From Pseudomonas salomonii (GTDB lineage: Bacteria > Pseudomonadota > Gammaproteobacteria > Pseudomonadales > Pseudomonadaceae), in NCBI RefSeq assembly GCF_900107155.1, contig NZ_FNOX01000003.1, forward strand, positions 62,001 to 126,000: a stretch of 64,000 bases of DNA. Reading direction: 5' to 3'. This document shows, in pieces, positions 11,551 through 21,011 of this stretch. The position numbers were made by a program, and so were the translations under genes. Position 1 is the stretch's first letter. Each line of letters begins with the position of its first letter. Below the pieces are notes generated by a model. That model saw nothing but the letters and a program-made list of their open reading frames with translations. It was not told where the DNA came from and ran no database searches.

Positions 11551-12840
11551 ATGGCTGACAAAAAAGCGCAGTTGATCATCGAGGGCGCAGCCCCCGTCGA
11601 GCTGCCCATTTTAACCGGCACCGTTGGTCCCGATGTTATCGACGTACGGGGCCTGACGGCCACGGGCCGTTTCACATTCGACCCAGGCTTCATGTCGACC
11701 GCCTCTTGCGAGTCGAAGATCACCTACATCGATGGTGACAATGGTATTTTGCTGCACCGCGGCTACCCGATCGAACAGCTTGCTGAACAGTCGGACTACC
11801 TGGAAACCTGCTACCTGCTGCTAAATGGCGAATTGCCAACAGCCGAGCAGAAAGCCCAGTTCGTCAGCACCGTGAAGAACCACACCATGGTTCACGAGCA
11901 GTTGAAGACCTTCTTCAACGGCTTCCGTCGCGACGCCCACCCGATGGCCGTCATGTGCGGTGTAGTCGGCGCCCTGTCGGCCTTCTATCACGACTCCCTG
12001 GACATCAATAACCCGCAGCATCGCGAAATTTCCGCGATCCGCCTGGTTGCCAAGATGCCCACCCTGGCCGCAATGGTTTACAAGTACTCCATGGGCCAAC
12101 CCATGATGTACCCGCGCAACGACCTGACGTACGCGGAAAACTTCCTGCACATGATGTTCAACACTCCGTGCGAGATCAAACCGATCAGCCCGGTGCTGGC
12201 CGCTGCGATGGACAAGATCTTCATCCTCCACGCCGACCACGAACAGAACGCCTCCACCTCTACCGTACGCCTGGCCGGCTCTTCGGGTGCCAACCCGTTC
12301 GCCTGTATTGCCGCCGGTATCGCCGCACTGTGGGGCCCTGCCCACGGCGGTGCGAACGAAGCCGTATTGACCATGCTGGATGAAATCGGCGATGTCTCGA
12401 ACATCGACAAGTTCATCGCCAAGGCCAAGGACAAGAACGACCCGTTCAAGCTGATGGGCTTCGGTCACCGCGTCTACAAGAACCGTGACCCGCGCGCCAC
12501 CGTGATGAAGAAGACCTGCGACGAAGTGCTGAAGGAACTGGGCATCAAGAACGATCCGCAACTCGAACTGGCCATGCGCCTGGAAGAGATCGCCCTGACC
12601 GACCCGTACTTCATCGAACGCTCGCTGTACCCGAACGTCGACTTCTACTCGGGGATCATCCTCAAGGCGATCGGCATTCCAACCAGCATGTTCACCGTGA
12701 TCTTCGCCCTGGCACGTACTGTCGGCTGGATCTCGCACTGGAAAGAAATGCTCTCCAGCCCGTACAAGATTGGCCGTCCGCGCCAGCTGTACACCGGCTA
12801 CGAGTCGCGTGACATCACCAAACTGGAAGATCGCAAGTAA
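11551..12840 (+). CDS. gltA: Citrate synthase
   Basis: Condenses acetyl-CoA and oxaloacetate to citrate; the first TCA step. It has 429 residues, the hexameric NADH-sensitive gram-negative type in length. The catalytic histidines lie in [11 protein letters not shown] and [14 protein letters not shown], with the Asp region at [16 protein letters not shown] lies five bases before the ATG. It is transcribed away from sdhC and ends at a strong intrinsic terminator. Confidence 0.98.
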   Translation: MADKKAQLIIEGAAPVELPILTGTVGPDVIDVRGLTATGRFTFDPGFMSTASCESKITYIDGDNGILLHRGYPIEQLAEQSDYLETCYLLLNGELPTAEQKAQFVSTVKNHTMVHEQLKTFFNGFRRDAHPMAVMCGVVGALSAFYHDSLDINNPQHREISAIRLVAKMPTLAAMVYKYSMGQPMMYPRNDLTYAENFLHMMFNTPCEIKPISPVLAAAMDKIFILHADHEQNASTSTVRLAGSSGANPFACIAAGIAALWGPAHGGANEAVLTMLDEIGDVSNIDKFIAKAKDKNDPFKLMGFGHRVYKNRDPRATVMKKTCDEVLKELGIKNDPQLELAMRLEEIALTDPYFIERSLYPNVDFYSGIILKAIGIPTSMFTVIFALARTVGWISHWKEMLSSPYKIGRPRQLYTGYESRDITKLEDRK

Positions 12841-12866
12841 GCATCTGATGGCTTGGTAATAAAAAG

Positions 12867-12895
12867 CGGCCTCCTTATCCAGGGAGGCCGTTTTT
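12867..12895 (+). terminator. Terminator of gltA
   Basis: An 8-bp stem, CGGCCTCC with GGAGGCCG, around an 8-base loop is followed by TTTTT, 26 bases after the gltA stop. It is a classical rho-independent terminator. Confidence 0.9.
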
Positions 12896-12911
12896 ATTTG
12901 TGCAGCCTGAT

Positions 12912-13043
12912 GATCGTTCCCACGCTCTGCGTGGGAATGCCTCCCGTGACGCTCCGCGCCCCATTGCGCAACACCTGAGGCCAGCGCCAACCGGGACGCA
13001 GAGCGTCCGTGGCTGCATTCCCACGCGGAGCATGGGAACGATC
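12912..13043. repeat. Large nested palindromic repeat, copy 1
   Basis: Outer arms begin GATCGTTCCCACGCTC and end GAGCATGGGAACGATC in reverse complement; each arm also folds on itself (TTCCCACGC with GCGTGGGAA). The interior has GACGCTC and GAGCGTC blocks. Related copies are at 27795-27901 and 48968-49090. This copy has one changed base in the right arm (GCATGGGAA), so it is slightly decayed. Confidence 0.85.
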
Positions 13044-13111
13044 GGCGTAGAGGCATTTTATTGATGCAGGAGTTGAGAAACTGTTTTGTGAAATCCGTTA
13101 CCAATAAAAGT

Positions 13112-13148
13112 AAAAAAATGCCCCGATCTCACGACCGGGGCATTTTTT
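13112..13148. terminator. Bidirectional terminator between gltA region and actP
   Basis: ATGCCCC and GGGGCAT form the stem, flanked by seven A on the left and TTTTTT on the right. It can stop transcription from either side and lies just beyond the actP stop on the minus strand. Confidence 0.88.
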
Positions 13149-13164
13149 GTAGCCGTTACAAATA

Positions 13165-14823
13165 TTAGTGGTTAACCGCCCCACTTGCCCCCAGGCCAGT
13201 CTGCGAACGCACAAACTGCGGGAAGTACAGCGCACGCTCTTTCTCTGCCGCCGCCGACTTGTCGGTGATCGAGAAGAACCAGATGCCGACGAACGCAATG
13301 ATCATCGAGAACAGCGCCGGGTACTCGTAAGGGAAGATGGCTTTTTCATGGTGCAGGATCGACACCCAGATGGTCGGGCCGAGGATCATCAGGCCGACGG
13401 CGCTGATCAAGCCCAGCCAGCCGCCAATCATGGCGCCACGGGTGGTGAGGTTTTTCCAGTACATGGAAAGCAGCAGTACCGGGAAGTTACAGCTGGCCGC
13501 AATCGAGAATGCCAGGCCGACCATGAACGCAATGTTCTGGCTTTCGAACAGGATACCCAGGCCGATTGCCAACACGCCCAACGCCACGGTGGTGATCTTC
13601 GACACGCGAATCTCATCTTTGTCGTTGGCCTTGCCCTTCTTGATCACACTGGCGTACAGGTCATGGGACACCGCCGAAGCACCGGCCAGGGTCAAACCGG
13701 CAACCACTGCCAGGATAGTGGCAAACGCCACGGCCGAGATGAAGCCCAGGAAAATACTGCCACCCACCGCGTTGGCCAGGTGCACCGCCGCCATGTTGTT
13801 ACCGCCGAGCAAGGCGCCAGCAGCATCCTTGAACGCCGGGTTGGTGCTCACCAGCAGAATCGCGCCGAAGCCGATGATGAACGTCAGGATATAGAAGTAG
13901 CCAATGAAACCGGTAGCGTACAGCACGCTCTTACGCGCTTCCTTGGCGTCGCTGACGGTGAAGAAGCGCATCAGGATATGCGGCAGGCCGGCCGTACCGA
14001 ACATCAGCGCCAGGCCCAACGAGAATGCCGAAATCGGATCTTTCACCAGGCCGCCAGGGCTCATGATCGCCTCACCTTTAGGGTGAACCTTGATCGCCTC
14101 GGAAAACAGCATGTTGAAGTCGAAGTTGACGTGCTTCATCACCATCAGCGCCATGAACGAGGCACCGGACAGCAACAGCACCGCCTTGATGATCTGCACC
14201 CAAGTGGTCGCCAGCATGCCGCCGAACAGCACGTACATGCACATCAGGATACCTACCAGGATCACCGCGACGTGGTAGTCCAGGCCGAACAGCAGCTGGA
14301 TCAGCTTGCCCGCCCCCACCATTTGCGCGATCAGGTAAAACGCCACCACCACCAGCGAACCACAGGCCGACAGGCTGCGGATCTGGGTTTGCCCGAGGCG
14401 ATAGGACGCCACGTCGGCAAAGGTGTACTTGCCCAGGTTACGCAGGCGCTCGGCGATCAGGAACAGAATGATCGGCCAGCCCACCAGAAAGCCGATCGAG
14501 TAGATCAGCCCATCGTAGCCGGAGGTGAACACCAGCGCGGAAATCCCCAGGAAGGACGCCGCCGACATATAGTCACCGGCAATCGCCAGGCCGTTCTGGA
14601 AACCGGTGATCTTGCCGCCGGCCGCATAGTAGTCGGCCGCCGACTTGTTGCGTTTGGATGCCCAGTAAGTGATGCACAGCGTCGCGCCGACGAAGACCAC
14701 GAACATCAGGATCGCTGCAACGTTCAGCGGTTGTTTGTGCACTTCACCGGTCAATGCATCCGCCGCCCAAACGGCGGGCGCAAAGACCGAAGCGCCAAGT
14801 ACAGCCAATAGACGACGGATCAT
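13165..14823 (-). CDS. actP: Cation/acetate symporter
   Basis: Sodium:solute symporter that takes up acetate and related short carboxylates across the inner membrane. It has 552 residues from [20 protein letters not shown], which looks like a signal sequence ending at AWA-AD, then about 13 membrane spans. [25 protein letters not shown] is the SSS family signature region. The frame stays open to 15180, but that extension runs through yjcH and is not ActP. The ATG overlaps the yjcH stop (ATGA), so the two are translationally coupled. Confidence 0.96.
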   Translation of the reverse strand: MIRRLLAVLGASVFAPAVWAADALTGEVHKQPLNVAAILMFVVFVGATLCITYWASKRNKSAADYYAAGGKITGFQNGLAIAGDYMSAASFLGISALVFTSGYDGLIYSIGFLVGWPIILFLIAERLRNLGKYTFADVASYRLGQTQIRSLSACGSLVVVAFYLIAQMVGAGKLIQLLFGLDYHVAVILVGILMCMYVLFGGMLATTWVQIIKAVLLLSGASFMALMVMKHVNFDFNMLFSEAIKVHPKGEAIMSPGGLVKDPISAFSLGLALMFGTAGLPHILMRFFTVSDAKEARKSVLYATGFIGYFYILTFIIGFGAILLVSTNPAFKDAAGALLGGNNMAAVHLANAVGGSIFLGFISAVAFATILAVVAGLTLAGASAVSHDLYASVIKKGKANDKDEIRVSKITTVALGVLAIGLGILFESQNIAFMVGLAFSIAASCNFPVLLLSMYWKNLTTRGAMIGGWLGLISAVGLMILGPTIWVSILHHEKAIFPYEYPALFSMIIAFVGIWFFSITDKSAAAEKERALYFPQFVRSQTGLGASGAVNH

Positions 14824-15131
14824 TGCGCAGCCTCCTTGAGAATCGCATTGTTCAGGTCGTCGAATTCGCCGTTGGCGCGTCGTACATAGATGCCGGTGAG
14901 GACAAAGGCCGAGACAATCAGGCCGACCCCGATGGGGATGCCCCAGGTGATGGATGAGCCGGGGCTGAGTTTGGCCCCCAGCACTTGTGGCCCGTAGGCA
15001 ATCAACAGGATGAAAGCGGAGTAAAGCCCTAGCATGATCGCCGAGAGAATCCAGGCGAACCTTTCCCTTTTTCTGACCAGCTCCTTGAAACGCGGGCTGT
15101 TTTGAATCGAGAGGTAAATGCTGTCGTTCAT
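14820..15131 (-). CDS. yjcH: DUF485 membrane protein paired with ActP
   Basis: Small inner-membrane protein with 103 residues and two transmembrane segments (about 24-46 and 61-81). It belongs to the DUF485 family that almost always precedes actP; its exact role in acetate uptake is not established. The start [22 protein letters not shown] is supported by GAGGA nine bases before the ATG. It overlaps actP by four bases. Confidence 0.93.
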   Translation of the reverse strand: MNDSIYLSIQNSPRFKELVRKRERFAWILSAIMLGLYSAFILLIAYGPQVLGAKLSPGSSITWGIPIGVGLIVSAFVLTGIYVRRANGEFDDLNNAILKEAAQ

Positions 15132-15292
15132 TGTTTTTATCCTCGCAGCACAGCTTTTTATTATTTTGGAACATATCCACTGTATGCGGCTGCGGAACAG
15201 GTTCCAGACGACCTTAGTAGTAGATCGAGATGGCCACTTAGCAAGTTTTGCGGGCAACAAATAAACAACAGCCTGAATACAGGCAAAAAAAA

Positions 15293-15382
15293 TGTGGGAG
15301 CGGGCTTGCTCGCGAAGGCGGCGTATCAGTCAATGCATAGGCTGACTGATACACCCCAATTGCGGGCAAGCCCGCTCCCACA
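15293..15382. repeat. REP pair (REPIN), class with GCGGGCTTGCTCGCGA
   Basis: Two inverted REP units, TGTGGGAGCGGGCTTGCTCG on the left and the complement of TGTGGGAGCGGGCTTGC on the right, surround a second inverted pair TATCAGTCA and TGACTGATA. It lies between yjcH and the binding-protein gene. One of nine paired REP elements in the window. Confidence 0.92.
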
Positions 15383-15417
15383 TTGGGTTGTGGTGGGGCT
15401 TGTGAAGCGTCAGTGCT

Positions 15418-16269
15418 TTATTTGGCGGTCCACTCGGCCACACGTTCAGGGTGCTTGGCGACCCAATCCTTGGCCGCGGCATCAGGCTTGGCGCCCTCTT
15501 GAATCGCCAGCATGACTTCGCCGATTTCGTCCTTGGAGGCCCACTGGAATTTCTTCAGGAACGCGGCGACTTCCGGCGCTTTCTTTTCCAGGCCCTTGCT
15601 GCCGATGCTGTTGACGGTCTCAGCAGCGCCATAAATCCCTTTGGGGTCGTCGAGGAAACGCAGTTTCCACTTGGCAAACATCCAGTGCGGCACCCAGCCG
15701 GTCACGGCAATGGATTCCTGCTTGTCTTCGGCGCGGGTCAGCTCGGCGATCATCGCGGCGCCCGAGCTGGCTTGCAGTTTGTAGTCCAGGCCATAGGCTT
15801 TGATCGCTTCGTCGGTCTTGAGCATCACGCCTGAACCGGCGTCGATGCCGACGATCTTGTTTTTGAAGGTGGTGTCGGTCTTGAGGTCTTCGATGGACTT
15901 GGCCTTGACGTACTCCGGCACGATCAAGCCGATCTTCGCATCCTTGAAGTTGGGGCCGTAGTCGACCACCTTGTCCTTGTTCTTGGTCCAATACTCACCG
16001 TGGGTCACAGGCAGCCAGGCGGACAGCATGGCGTCGAGCTTGCCGGTGGCGACGCCCTGCCACATGATCCCGGTGGCGACGGCTTGCAGTTTCACGTCGT
16101 AACCCAGTTTTTGCTTGATCACCTCGGCCGCCACATGGGTCGTGGCAACGCTGTCGGACCAACCATCTACATAGCCGATGCTCAGGGTTTTGCTGTCGGC
16201 GCTGGCCAGTGTGGAGCCCATCGCAACTACCAGAGTGGCAGCTGCGCCCAAGAGTCGTCGCATCTTCAT
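15418..16269 (-). CDS. Glycine betaine/choline-type ABC substrate-binding protein
   Basis: Periplasmic binding protein of the OpuAC family for quaternary ammonium compounds such as betaine, carnitine or choline. It has 283 residues with a signal peptide (MKMRRLLGAAATLVVAMGST, cleavage after LASA). GYVDGWSDSVATTHVA, MWQGVATGKLDAMLSAWLPV and VTGWVPHWMF supply the aromatic residues that cage the cation. The ATG at 16269 follows GGGGAAG. No permease or ATPase gene is next to it, so it must use a transporter encoded elsewhere. Exact substrate unknown. Confidence 0.88.
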   Translation of the reverse strand: MKMRRLLGAAATLVVAMGSTLASADSKTLSIGYVDGWSDSVATTHVAAEVIKQKLGYDVKLQAVATGIMWQGVATGKLDAMLSAWLPVTHGEYWTKNKDKVVDYGPNFKDAKIGLIVPEYVKAKSIEDLKTDTTFKNKIVGIDAGSGVMLKTDEAIKAYGLDYKLQASSGAAMIAELTRAEDKQESIAVTGWVPHWMFAKWKLRFLDDPKGIYGAAETVNSIGSKGLEKKAPEVAAFLKKFQWASKDEIGEVMLAIQEGAKPDAAAKDWVAKHPERVAEWTAK

Positions 16270-16601
16270 AATACTTCCCCGAAAGTGCTGCGCCCGGCGG
16301 ATGCCGAGCGACGTCAACCTGTTGTTATAGGGTGCATCGCGCCCCCTTCACGCGCGTCGATCACGGTGGTGCCCCGCCAGTGGAGTGCTGACACTTGGAT
16401 CATCAACCTGCCGGGACCTTGGACCTGCTCTGTCAGCGACCTCGGGTAAGCAAGAAACGACATCACATCGCCAGCAGGATAGTTCCTAGGACTTGGCGTC
16501 AATTTCCCGCCCGAACTTTGCATGTCTAAATTATGCAGCCCCACTGGGACGGGCCAAATCCGGGTAAGATGCGCGCCTTTGCTCCCCCAGATAAGCTGAC
16601 C
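16270..16601. other. Gene-free stretch between betaine-binding protein and GH17 gene
   Basis: About 330 bases upstream of two divergent genes. It has a CCTAGG palindrome at 16488-16493 within AGTTCCTAGGACTTGG, but no convincing promoter boxes. The GH17 reading frame is open from 16533, so part of this may be coding if an earlier start is used. Confidence 0.5.
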
Positions 16602-18155
16602 ATGCCCGCGACTGCCCGCTTCCCTGCCCTGCCCTATTTCTGCGCCTTGATCCTCGGCGTGCTTGCCCTTGTCGGCTACTGGTACGGCCTCGGCCGGCCG
16701 GTGGTGCTGCCGGATGTGGCCAGTGCCAGCCACAAGATGCAATGCGCGTCCTATACGCCGTTCGACAAGGACCAGTCGCCGTTCGACCAACCGTTCAAAC
16801 TGCGCCCCGAGCGCATGGACGCCGACCTGGCACTGCTGGCCACCCGTTTTGAATGCATCCGCACTTACTCCATGACCGGCCTGGAAGCCCTGCCGGGCAT
16901 GGCGCGCGCCCATGGTTTGAAGTTGATGGCCGGCGCCTGGGTCAGCAGTGACCCGGTGGCCACCGAAAAAGAAATCAAAGAACTGATTGCTGCTGCCAAT
17001 GCCAACCCCGATGTGGTCACTTCGGTGATCGTCGGTAACGAGGCCCTGCTGCGCAAGGAAGTCACCGCCAAGCAGTTGGTGACGCTGATCCATCAGGTCA
17101 AAAGCCAGATCAAGCAGCCGGTCACTTATGCCGATGTGTGGGAATTCTGGCTGCAGCACCCGGAAATCGCCCCGGCGGTGGATTTCCTGACCATTCACCT
17201 GCTGCCCTACTGGGAAGACGACCCGTCGGGCATCGATCAAGCCCTCAAGCATGTGGGTGATGTGCGCCAGACCTTCGGCAACAAATTCGCGCCTAAAGAT
17301 GTGCTGATCGGCGAGACCGGCTGGCCCAGCGAAGGCCGCCAGCGCGAAACCGCGGTGCCAAGCCGGGTCAACGAGGCCAAGTTCATGCGCGGTTTCGTGG
17401 CCATGGCCGAAGCCAATGGCTGGCGCTACAACCTGATCGAAGCGTTTGACCAACCCTGGAAACGCGCCAGCGAAGGTGCCGTCGGTGGTTACTGGGGCCT
17501 GTTTGATGCCGACCGCCAGGACAAGGGCATTCTTGCCGGGCCAGTGAGCAACGTGCCGTATTGGCCGCTGTGGCTGGGCGTCGGCGGCCTGATCCTGCTG
17601 GGCACCCTGGCGCTGGGTGGTCGGGCGCGCAGCACCCGTGCCGCGCTGTTGCTGCCACTGCTCGGTGCAGTGGCGGCCTGCTCCATCGGCACCTGGGCTG
17701 AACTGACCCGCGTCACAGCGCGCTTCAACGATGAATGGGTGTGGGCAGGCTTGCTGGTGATGCTGAACCTGCTCGTGCTGGCCCATGCTGCACTGGCGCT
17801 GAGTGCCCGGGAAGGCTGGCGTGAACGGAGCTTCAACTGGCTGGAACAGCGCGCCGGCTGGCTGGTGGCAATCGCCGGGTTCGCAGGGGCAGTGATGATG
17901 CTGGCGCTGGTGTTCGACCCGCGCTATCGCAGCTTCCCAAGTGCGGCGCTGGTGTTGCCGGCTCTGGTTTACCTGGTTCGCCCGGTCACCGGCCCGCGTC
18001 GGGAGATTGCGCTGCTGGCCTTCATTATTGGCGCCGGCATTGCGCCGCAGCTGTATCGCGAAGGGTTGCTGAACCAGCAGGCGTGGGGTTGGGCGGTGGT
18101 CAGCGGGTTGATGGTGGTGGCTTTGTGGCGGTGCTTGCGGGTGCGTAAGGGCTGA
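16602..18155 (+). CDS. GH17 family glycoside hydrolase/glucan transferase with C-terminal membrane domain
   Basis: N-terminal membrane segment (about 8-28), then a GH17 domain (about 45-310) with the catalytic acid in VGNEALL near residue 146 and the nucleophile in GETGWPSEG near residue 238, then about seven further hydrophobic segments to residue 517. GH17 enzymes act on beta-1,3-glucans; bacterial members are often transglycosylases fused to a GT2 synthase (NdvB type), but no synthase domain is present here. It probably modifies a cell-surface or periplasmic glucan. Start chosen at MPATARFPALPYFC; frame is open from 16533 and an ATG at 16569 is possible. Confidence 0.82.
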   Translation: MPATARFPALPYFCALILGVLALVGYWYGLGRPVVLPDVASASHKMQCASYTPFDKDQSPFDQPFKLRPERMDADLALLATRFECIRTYSMTGLEALPGMARAHGLKLMAGAWVSSDPVATEKEIKELIAAANANPDVVTSVIVGNEALLRKEVTAKQLVTLIHQVKSQIKQPVTYADVWEFWLQHPEIAPAVDFLTIHLLPYWEDDPSGIDQALKHVGDVRQTFGNKFAPKDVLIGETGWPSEGRQRETAVPSRVNEAKFMRGFVAMAEANGWRYNLIEAFDQPWKRASEGAVGGYWGLFDADRQDKGILAGPVSNVPYWPLWLGVGGLILLGTLALGGRARSTRAALLLPLLGAVAACSIGTWAELTRVTARFNDEWVWAGLLVMLNLLVLAHAALALSAREGWRERSFNWLEQRAGWLVAIAGFAGAVMMLALVFDPRYRSFPSAALVLPALVYLVRPVTGPRREIALLAFIIGAGIAPQLYREGLLNQQAWGWAVVSGLMVVALWRCLRVRKG

Positions 18156-18186
18156 CATCGCCATCGCAGCGGTGTGACGATTCGAC

Positions 18187-18263
18187 AAGCCAGCTCCCAC
18201 ATTCGACCGCATTTCAAGGGATGTACTCGGTCAATTGTGGGAGCGGGCTTGCTCGCGAATAGG
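18187..18263. repeat. REP pair with unlike arms
   Basis: The left arm AAGCCAGCTCCCACA is the complement of the GGGAGCTGGCTTG class, while the right arm TGTGGGAGCGGGCTTGCTCG belongs to the GCGGGCTTGCTCGCGA class. The spacing and inverted layout match the other REP pairs. It lies between convergent genes. Confidence 0.8.
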
Positions 18264-18265
18264 CC

Positions 18266-18637
18266 CTATCCGACAACACGAGGCTTCCTGACCAATCGCA
18301 ACCCCGCAATCACCACCGCAAACACCGCAAACGTGGTGTTATACAACGCCAGCGCCGGCAGCCCGAACACCATCCCCAGCACCGCCAACCCCCAGCCGAC
18401 GCGGCCCGGCACAAAAAACGCCAGCACCGACGTCACCAACGCCGCCCAGCCCAACACCTTGAAGTGAATCATCAGCCCCAGGTTCGAGCGCAGCTGGCAT
18501 TCCCAGCGGCTCGCCTCATCGACGCAGACCCCCACCCACTGGCCGTCTTCCATAAAACCGTAACGGGCGCCATAACTGGCGGCCAGCCATAACGGCAAGG
18601 CGATAAGCAGCAGGATAAGTGGCAAACGACGGGACAT
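18266..18637 (-). CDS. Small membrane protein of unknown function
   Basis: 123 residues. It begins MSRRLPLILLLIALPLWLAA, a signal or membrane anchor, followed by a short loop with two cysteines (GVCVDEASRWECQLRS) that could form a disulfide outside the membrane, and three further hydrophobic segments ending in a basic tail RLVRKPRVVG. I do not recognise the family. It stands alone between convergent and divergent genes. Confidence 0.75.
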   Translation of the reverse strand: MSRRLPLILLLIALPLWLAASYGARYGFMEDGQWVGVCVDEASRWECQLRSNLGLMIHFKVLGWAALVTSVLAFFVPGRVGWGLAVLGMVFGLPALALYNTTFAVFAVVIAGLRLVRKPRVVG

Positions 18638-18871
18638 GGCGAACTCCGATAGGCAAAAACGGCGCTCAGCTTAATCCCACGGCGGCCGTTAGCAAGGTGT
18701 GTACGCAGATAACTGTTCATCAAGGCGCTGCAAAGTGTATCTTCTCGCTACTATTACCCCGATTCCGTGGTTTTTTCCGACTTTTAGTGCCGAGGGCTGG
18801 CACTTCGGTGGCAACGCGGTGGTCATAGCCTGCGAACTTCATTCAGCACGTTTCCTCTTAGGGATTAAGTC

Positions 18872-20170
18872 ATGCTCCGTTCCTTGCGCTGCGCTGCCTT
18901 GCTGGGCAGCCTATTTTTGAGTGCGTCAGCACTGGCCGTCGATGTCGACCAGGCCACTTATGGCTTCCCTTTGACGAACCCGTTCGAGGCGACCATTGCC
19001 ACCACCCCGCCGGACCTGCGGCCCAAATTGCCCAGCAACGACGAGATCAACCAGTCCGATTACACCCTCAACATGCGCCCAGAGCGTGAGTTCAGCCTGC
19101 CGGACAACTTCTGGGCAGTGAAGAAACTCACCTACCGCATCGCCAAACAGGACCACGCTGCGCCGCTGATCTTCCTGATCGCCGGCACGGGCGCCCGGTT
19201 TGACAGCAGCATCAACGAATACCTGAAAAAGCTCTATTACCAGGCCGGCTACCACGTGGTGCAGCTGTCATCGCCCACCAGCTTCGACTTCATCAGCGCC
19301 GCCTCGCGCTTCGCCACGCCGGGTATCACCCAGGAAGACGCCGAAGACATGTACCGCGTGATGCAAGCGGTGCGCGCGCAGAACGCCTCGCTGCCGGTGA
19401 CCGACTACTACCTCACCGGCTACAGCCTCGGCGCCCTGGATGCAGCGTTTGTCAGCAAGCTCGACGAGACCCGCCGCAGCTTCAACTTCAAGAAAGTGCT
19501 GCTGCTCAACCCGCCGGTCAACCTCTACACCTCGATCACCAACCTGGACAAGCTGGTACAGACCGAGGTCAAGGGCATCAACAACACCACTACCTTCTAT
19601 GAGCTGGTGCTGGCCAAACTGACGCGCTACTTCCAGCAAAAGGGCTACATCGACCTCAATGACGCCCTGCTCTACGACTTCCAGAACTCCAAGCAGCACC
19701 TGACCAACGAACAGATGGCCATGCTGATCGGCACCTCGTTCCGCTTCTCGGCGGCCGACATTGCCTTTACTTCGGACCTGATCAACCGCCGTGGCCTGAT
19801 CATCCCGCCGAAATACCCGATCACCGAAGGCACCAGCCTCACGCCGTTCCTCAAGCGTGCACTGCAATGCGACTTCGACTGCTACCTCACCGAACAAGTG
19901 ATTCCGATGTGGCGCGCCCGCTCCGACGGCGGCAGCCTGCTGCAACTGGTTGACCAGGTCAGCCTGTACGCACTCAAGGACTACCTGCACGACAGCCCGA
20001 AAATTGCAGTCATGCACAACGCCGACGACGTGATCCTCGGCCCTGGCGATCTGGGCTTCCTGCGTAAAACCTTCGGCGATCGCTTGACCGTCTACCCGCT
20101 GGGCGGCCATTGCGGCAACCTTAATTACCGCGTCAACGCCGACGCCATGCTGGAGTTCTTCCGTGGCTAA
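18872..20170 (+). CDS. Putative secreted alpha/beta hydrolase coupled to mlaA
   Basis: 432 residues with a signal peptide (MLRSLRCAALLGSLFLSASALA). The fold and motifs suggest an alpha/beta hydrolase: LIFLIAGTGARF could be the oxyanion strand, GYSLG near residue 185 is a GxSxG nucleophile elbow, AVMHNADDVI near residue 380 gives a candidate Asp, and GGHCGN near residue 410 gives the His. Its stop overlaps the next gene, mlaA, by eight bases, so it is co-translated with an outer-membrane lipid transport protein; a periplasmic esterase or lipase acting on lipids is a reasonable inference, not shown. Confidence 0.8.
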   Translation: MLRSLRCAALLGSLFLSASALAVDVDQATYGFPLTNPFEATIATTPPDLRPKLPSNDEINQSDYTLNMRPEREFSLPDNFWAVKKLTYRIAKQDHAAPLIFLIAGTGARFDSSINEYLKKLYYQAGYHVVQLSSPTSFDFISAASRFATPGITQEDAEDMYRVMQAVRAQNASLPVTDYYLTGYSLGALDAAFVSKLDETRRSFNFKKVLLLNPPVNLYTSITNLDKLVQTEVKGINNTTTFYELVLAKLTRYFQQKGYIDLNDALLYDFQNSKQHLTNEQMAMLIGTSFRFSAADIAFTSDLINRRGLIIPPKYPITEGTSLTPFLKRALQCDFDCYLTEQVIPMWRARSDGGSLLQLVDQVSLYALKDYLHDSPKIAVMHNADDVILGPGDLGFLRKTFGDRLTVYPLGGHCGNLNYRVNADAMLEFFRG

Positions 20171-20951
20171 ATATCTTTTGCTGCTCGCCGCGCTGATGTG
20201 CGCAGGCGTCGCCAATGCCGACAACAGCAAGGCCCACGAGCCGGTCAAGGTTGACTCCGATGGTTTCAAGGAGCCCTTGACCAAACTCAAGTTCAACCCA
20301 GGCCTGGACCAACGTGAGTTCGAGCGTTCATCGCTGACGGCACTTAACGTCTATGACCCGCTGGAGTCGTGGAACCGCCGCGTGTACCACTTCAACTACC
20401 GCTTCGACCAATGGGTGTTCCTGCCCGTGGTCAACGGCTACACCTACGTCACCCCAAGCTTCCTGCGCACCGGCGTGAGCAACTTCTTCAACAACCTGGG
20501 CGATGTGCCCAACCTGTTGAACAGCCTGCTGCAACTCAAGGGCCACCGCTCCCTGGAAACCACCGGGCGCCTGCTGCTCAACACCACCATCGGCATCGCC
20601 GGCCTGTGGGACCCGGCCACCGCCATGGGCCTGCCGCGCCAGAGCGAAGACTTCGGCCAGACCCTGGGTTTCTACGGTGTGCCGGGCGGCGCCTACCTGG
20701 TGCTGCCGATCTTCGGCCCTTCGAACCTGCGCGACACCACCGGCCTGATCGTCGACTACGGCGCCGAGACCGAGATCAACTTCCTCAACGTCTCCAAAGT
20801 CAGCGAAAACCACCCGGAAATCTGGGCCCTGCGCGCCGTCGACAAGCGCTACCAGACCAGCTTCCGCTACGGTCAGATGAACTCGCCGTTTGAGTATGAG
20901 AAGGTGCGCTACATCTATACCGAATCGCGCAAGTTGCAGATTGCCGAGTAA
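20163..20951 (+). CDS. mlaA: MlaA/VacJ outer-membrane phospholipid transport protein
   Basis: Removes mislocalised phospholipids from the outer leaflet of the outer membrane and hands them to the Mla system. It has 262 residues. DPLESWNRRVYHFNYRFDQ, FFNNLGDVPNLLN, NTTIGIAGLWDPA and SEDFGQTLGFYGVP are the conserved MlaA blocks. The N-terminus MAKYLLLLAALMCAGVANA is a signal peptide; its one cysteine does not sit in a normal lipobox, so this may be a non-lipidated form. It overlaps the hydrolase gene and ends at a strong terminator. Confidence 0.95.
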   Translation: MAKYLLLLAALMCAGVANADNSKAHEPVKVDSDGFKEPLTKLKFNPGLDQREFERSSLTALNVYDPLESWNRRVYHFNYRFDQWVFLPVVNGYTYVTPSFLRTGVSNFFNNLGDVPNLLNSLLQLKGHRSLETTGRLLLNTTIGIAGLWDPATAMGLPRQSEDFGQTLGFYGVPGGAYLVLPIFGPSNLRDTTGLIVDYGAETEINFLNVSKVSENHPEIWALRAVDKRYQTSFRYGQMNSPFEYEKVRYIYTESRKLQIAE

Positions 20952-20963
20952 ATCTGGCGACAC

Positions 20964-20995
20964 AAAAAAGGCCATTCGACTGAATGGCCTTTTTT
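20964..20995. terminator. Bidirectional terminator after mlaA
   Basis: A 14-bp uninterrupted stem made of AAAAAAGGCCATTC and its complement around a GACT loop, ending in TTTTTT, 13 bases past the mlaA stop. The A run on the left lets it also serve the convergent DUF808 gene. Confidence 0.95.
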
Positions 20996-21011
20996 ATTGC
21001 GTGTAATTTCT

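Larger units (their letters stand above)
12841..13164. other. Gene-free stretch between gltA and actP
   Basis: 324 bases between convergent genes. It contains in order the gltA terminator, a 132-base nested palindromic repeat of the GATCGTTCCCACGC family, and a bidirectional terminator in front of the actP stop. Each is listed separately; I see nothing else. Confidence 0.85.

Noticed and set aside
14824..15180. N-terminal extension of actP to 671 residues
   Set aside because: The extension overlaps yjcH in another frame and precedes the ActP signal sequence; the ATGA overlap at 14820-14823 supports the short start.
16314..18212. 632-codon minus-strand frame opposite the GH17 gene
   Set aside because: The plus strand has GH17 catalytic motifs; the minus frame is Gln/His/Arg-rich shadow.
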